From UBA5862 sp002408105 (GTDB taxonomy: Bacteria > Pseudomonadota > Gammaproteobacteria > Pseudomonadales > UBA5862): DNA of 6,068 bases. The notes beneath the pieces are model-generated. The model was not told where the DNA came from, made no database searches, and worked only from the letters and a program-made list of their open reading frames with translations. Position numbers and translations under genes: made by a program. Below, piece by piece: positions 4,815-6,068 of this stretch (its first letter is position 1; each line of letters begins with the position of its first letter). The stretch is taken from contig JAXHVB010000043.1 in the NCBI GenBank assembly GCA_034189125.1, forward strand, positions 1-6,068. The letters run 5' to 3'.

Positions 4815-5468
4815 ATGCTCCATACAATCCAGGCCCGCACCGTGCTGACCCTGATGCTTGCCACAACCTTGGCGGCGTGCAGCACCGTGTACTACGAAAC
4901 CATGGAAAAGTTCGGCGTCGAGAAACGCGAGATTCTGACCGACCGCGTGGAATCTGCCCAAGAAGCGCAGGTCGCCGCGAAAGACCAGTTCTCCTCGGCG
5001 CTGGAGAAATTCCGTTCGGTGATCACGGTCGATGGCGGTGACCTGCAGGACAAGTACAGCCGCCTGAACAAAGAGCTGAAAGCTGCCGAGTCCCGCGCCG
5101 AAGCCGTGCATGAGCGGGTCGAGGCGGTCGAAACCGTCGCCGAAGATCTGTTCGACGAGTGGGCCCGCGAGATCAAGCAGTACGAGAACCAGCGCCTGGC
5201 CGAAAACAGCCGCAACCAACTCAAGGCCACCCAAGCCCGCTACGCCAAACTCATCGAACAGATGCGCGCGGCCGAATCACGCATCGACCCCGTGCTCCAA
5301 GTGTTCCGCGACCAGGTGATGTACCTCAAGCACAACCTGAACGCACGCGCGATCGCCTCGATCGAGACCGAGTTGCGCGGAGTGGAAGCCGATGTCGGTG
5401 CGCTGATCATCGCCATGGACGCATCCATCGCCGAAGCCCGAGAGTTTTTGGCCGCAGAAAACCTCTAA
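4815..5468 (+). CDS. DUF2959 family lipoprotein
   Basis: A 217-residue protein with a lipoprotein signal peptide: one Arg at residue 8, the hydrophobic core VLTLMLATTL, and lipobox LAAC with the acylated Cys at 22. Ser at +2 suggests sorting to the outer membrane rather than retention in the inner membrane. The mature part starts STVYYETMEKFGVEKREIL and continues DRV, the conserved opening of DUF2959, then forms long charged helices with heptad patterning (about 45-140 and 150-215) typical of coiled coils. Function is unknown. The ATG at 4815 is chosen because AAGGAAG (4804-4810) precedes it and it places the lipobox at the normal distance; an in-frame TTG at 4770 would add 15 residues before the signal peptide and has no support. 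It lies 61 bp after yheS, so read-through is possible. Its TAA overlaps the stop codon of the convergent reductase gene. Confidence 0.88.
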   Translation: MLHTIQARTVLTLMLATTLAACSTVYYETMEKFGVEKREILTDRVESAQEAQVAAKDQFSSALEKFRSVITVDGGDLQDKYSRLNKELKAAESRAEAVHERVEAVETVAEDLFDEWAREIKQYENQRLAENSRNQLKATQARYAKLIEQMRAAESRIDPVLQVFRDQVMYLKHNLNARAIASIETELRGVEADVGALIIAMDASIAEAREFLAAENL

Positions 5469-6068
5469 CGCAGCCGCCTCTGGTGCAGCCAGGCAAGCCC
5501 CTGCAAGACCCGCTCGGGCGCGTGGGACTTACGCCACTGCGAAGCAACCAACTTGTTCGCCTCGCTCCAGGTGGGGTACGGGTGCACAACCGCCAGCATC
5601 CGGGTGAGTCCGGCGTCCGATTTCATCGCCCAGACCCACTCGGTGAGCATTTCTCCAGCGTGCTCGGCCACGATGGTCACACCCAAAATGCGGTCCTTGC
5701 CGGGCGGGGTGAGTACCTGAACGAACCCTGAGGCGGCGCCGTCCGCGATGGCACGATCCAGTTCGGCCAGTTCGTAGCGCGTCGCTTCGTAGGCAACGCC
5801 TTGGCGGTTGGCCTCGCCAATCGATAGCCCGACCGAGGCGACTTCCGGGTCGGTAAACACCACCTTTGGTACCAACCGGCCCTCGCGCTTCAGGCGCCAG
5901 AAAAAGCCGAAAAGACCATTGACCGCCGCGTACCAGGCCTGGTCGCCTGCCATGTGGGTCAGCTGGTGCGGGCCGACCAAATCGCCACAGGCATAGACCG
6001 TGGGGACCGTGGTGGCCAGGTGATGGTCCACCCGCACAAAGCCGCGGTCACAAGTCTCGACGCCCAGG
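5465..6068 (-). CDS. Mercuric-reductase-like FAD-dependent NAD(P)-disulfide oxidoreductase, C-terminal part
   Basis: The N-terminal part, with the FAD-binding and redox-Cys motifs, is beyond the right edge; 200 residues are visible. They begin with LGVETCDRGFVRVDHHL, then the second FAD-contact motif TVYACGDLVG (YACGD at 5995-5981), followed by the pyridine nucleotide-disulfide reductase dimerisation domain (VVFTDPEVASVGLSIGEA onward). The C-terminal motif is HPYPTWSE (5584-5561). In dihydrolipoamide dehydrogenase this reads HAHPTLSE with a catalytic His; here that position is Tyr, as in mercuric reductase and its relatives. So a lipoamide dehydrogenase role is unlikely, but the substrate cannot be told, and activity on mercury is not implied without the missing N-terminal cysteines. 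The gene is convergent with the DUF2959 gene, overlapping it by 4 bp at the stop codons. An internal GTG at 6037 is not the true start, because the frame stays open and homologous to the window edge. Confidence 0.9.
   Translation of the reverse strand, partial: LGVETCDRGFVRVDHHLATTVPTVYACGDLVGPHQLTHMAGDQAWYAAVNGLFGFFWRLKREGRLVPKVVFTDPEVASVGLSIGEANRQGVAYEATRYELAELDRAIADGAASGFVQVLTPPGKDRILGVTIVAEHAGEMLTEWVWAMKSDAGLTRMLAVVHPYPTWSEANKLVASQWRKSHAPERVLQGLAWLHQRRLR

Noticed and set aside
4061..4885. Long - strand open frame (274 codons) across the yheS 3' end and the DUF2959 start
   Set aside because: Shadow of two genes with good family evidence; no ribosome binding site or motif supports it.
1..6068. 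CRISPR array, tRNA/rRNA genes, insertion-sequence ends, replication origin
   Set aside because: No regularly spaced repeats, no cloverleaf or rRNA-like sequence, no transposase fragment and no terminal inverted repeats with target duplications were seen.

Overview
The window joins two unlike pieces of DNA. Bases 1 to about 1442 are AT-richer (roughly 40-45% G+C by eye) and form the distal end of an integron gene-cassette array. The rest is clearly G+C-rich (about 65% by eye) and looks like ordinary chromosome of a gammaproteobacterium, probably related to Pseudomonadales or to marine Gammaproteobacteria. That guess rests on a YheS-type ABC-F ATPase beside a TIGR02444-type protein and a periplasmic FKBP isomerase, plus a DUF2959 lipoprotein. 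Species cannot be named from the sequence.

Cassette region: two attC recombination sites (331-414 and 1374-1448) share an identical 15-nt 3' end and the same inverted-repeat plan. Both are oriented so that the integrase and attI would lie to the left, outside the window. The leftmost cassette is partial. It carries an unrecognised ORF that becomes continuous only if one A is restored in each of two A6 runs, so it is either a degraded gene or two sequencing errors. The second cassette (409-1442) is complete and holds two genes in tandem: a 95-aa YciI-like protein (458-745) and a full-length DNA-3-methyladenine glycosylase I, Tag (762-1379). In both cassettes the reading frame (reconstructed in the first) ends on a TAA inside the attC R'' box.

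Junction: from 1449 to 1616 there is no gene, only two strong hairpins. One is best paired on the + strand just beyond the array. The other is best paired on the - strand, just after the FKBP stop codon.

Chromosomal region: on the - strand, a TIGR02444-like protein (2386-2880) is followed by an exported FKBP-type prolyl isomerase (1617-2324). Divergent from them, on the + strand, is the ABC-F ATPase yheS (2879-4753). The two divergent start codons overlap in a single CATG, so each gene's promoter must lie inside the other gene. A good extended -10 for yheS predicts a leaderless mRNA, and a sigma70-like promoter for the - strand pair lies inside yheS codons 16-25. Downstream of yheS is a DUF2959 lipoprotein (4815-5468). 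Its stop codon overlaps that of a convergent, left-truncated gene for a mercuric-reductase-like flavoprotein disulfide reductase (5465-6068).

No wholly new system is evident. The best leads are the two-gene YciI-Tag cassette, the doubly frameshifted cassette ORF, and the interlocked divergent promoter region.
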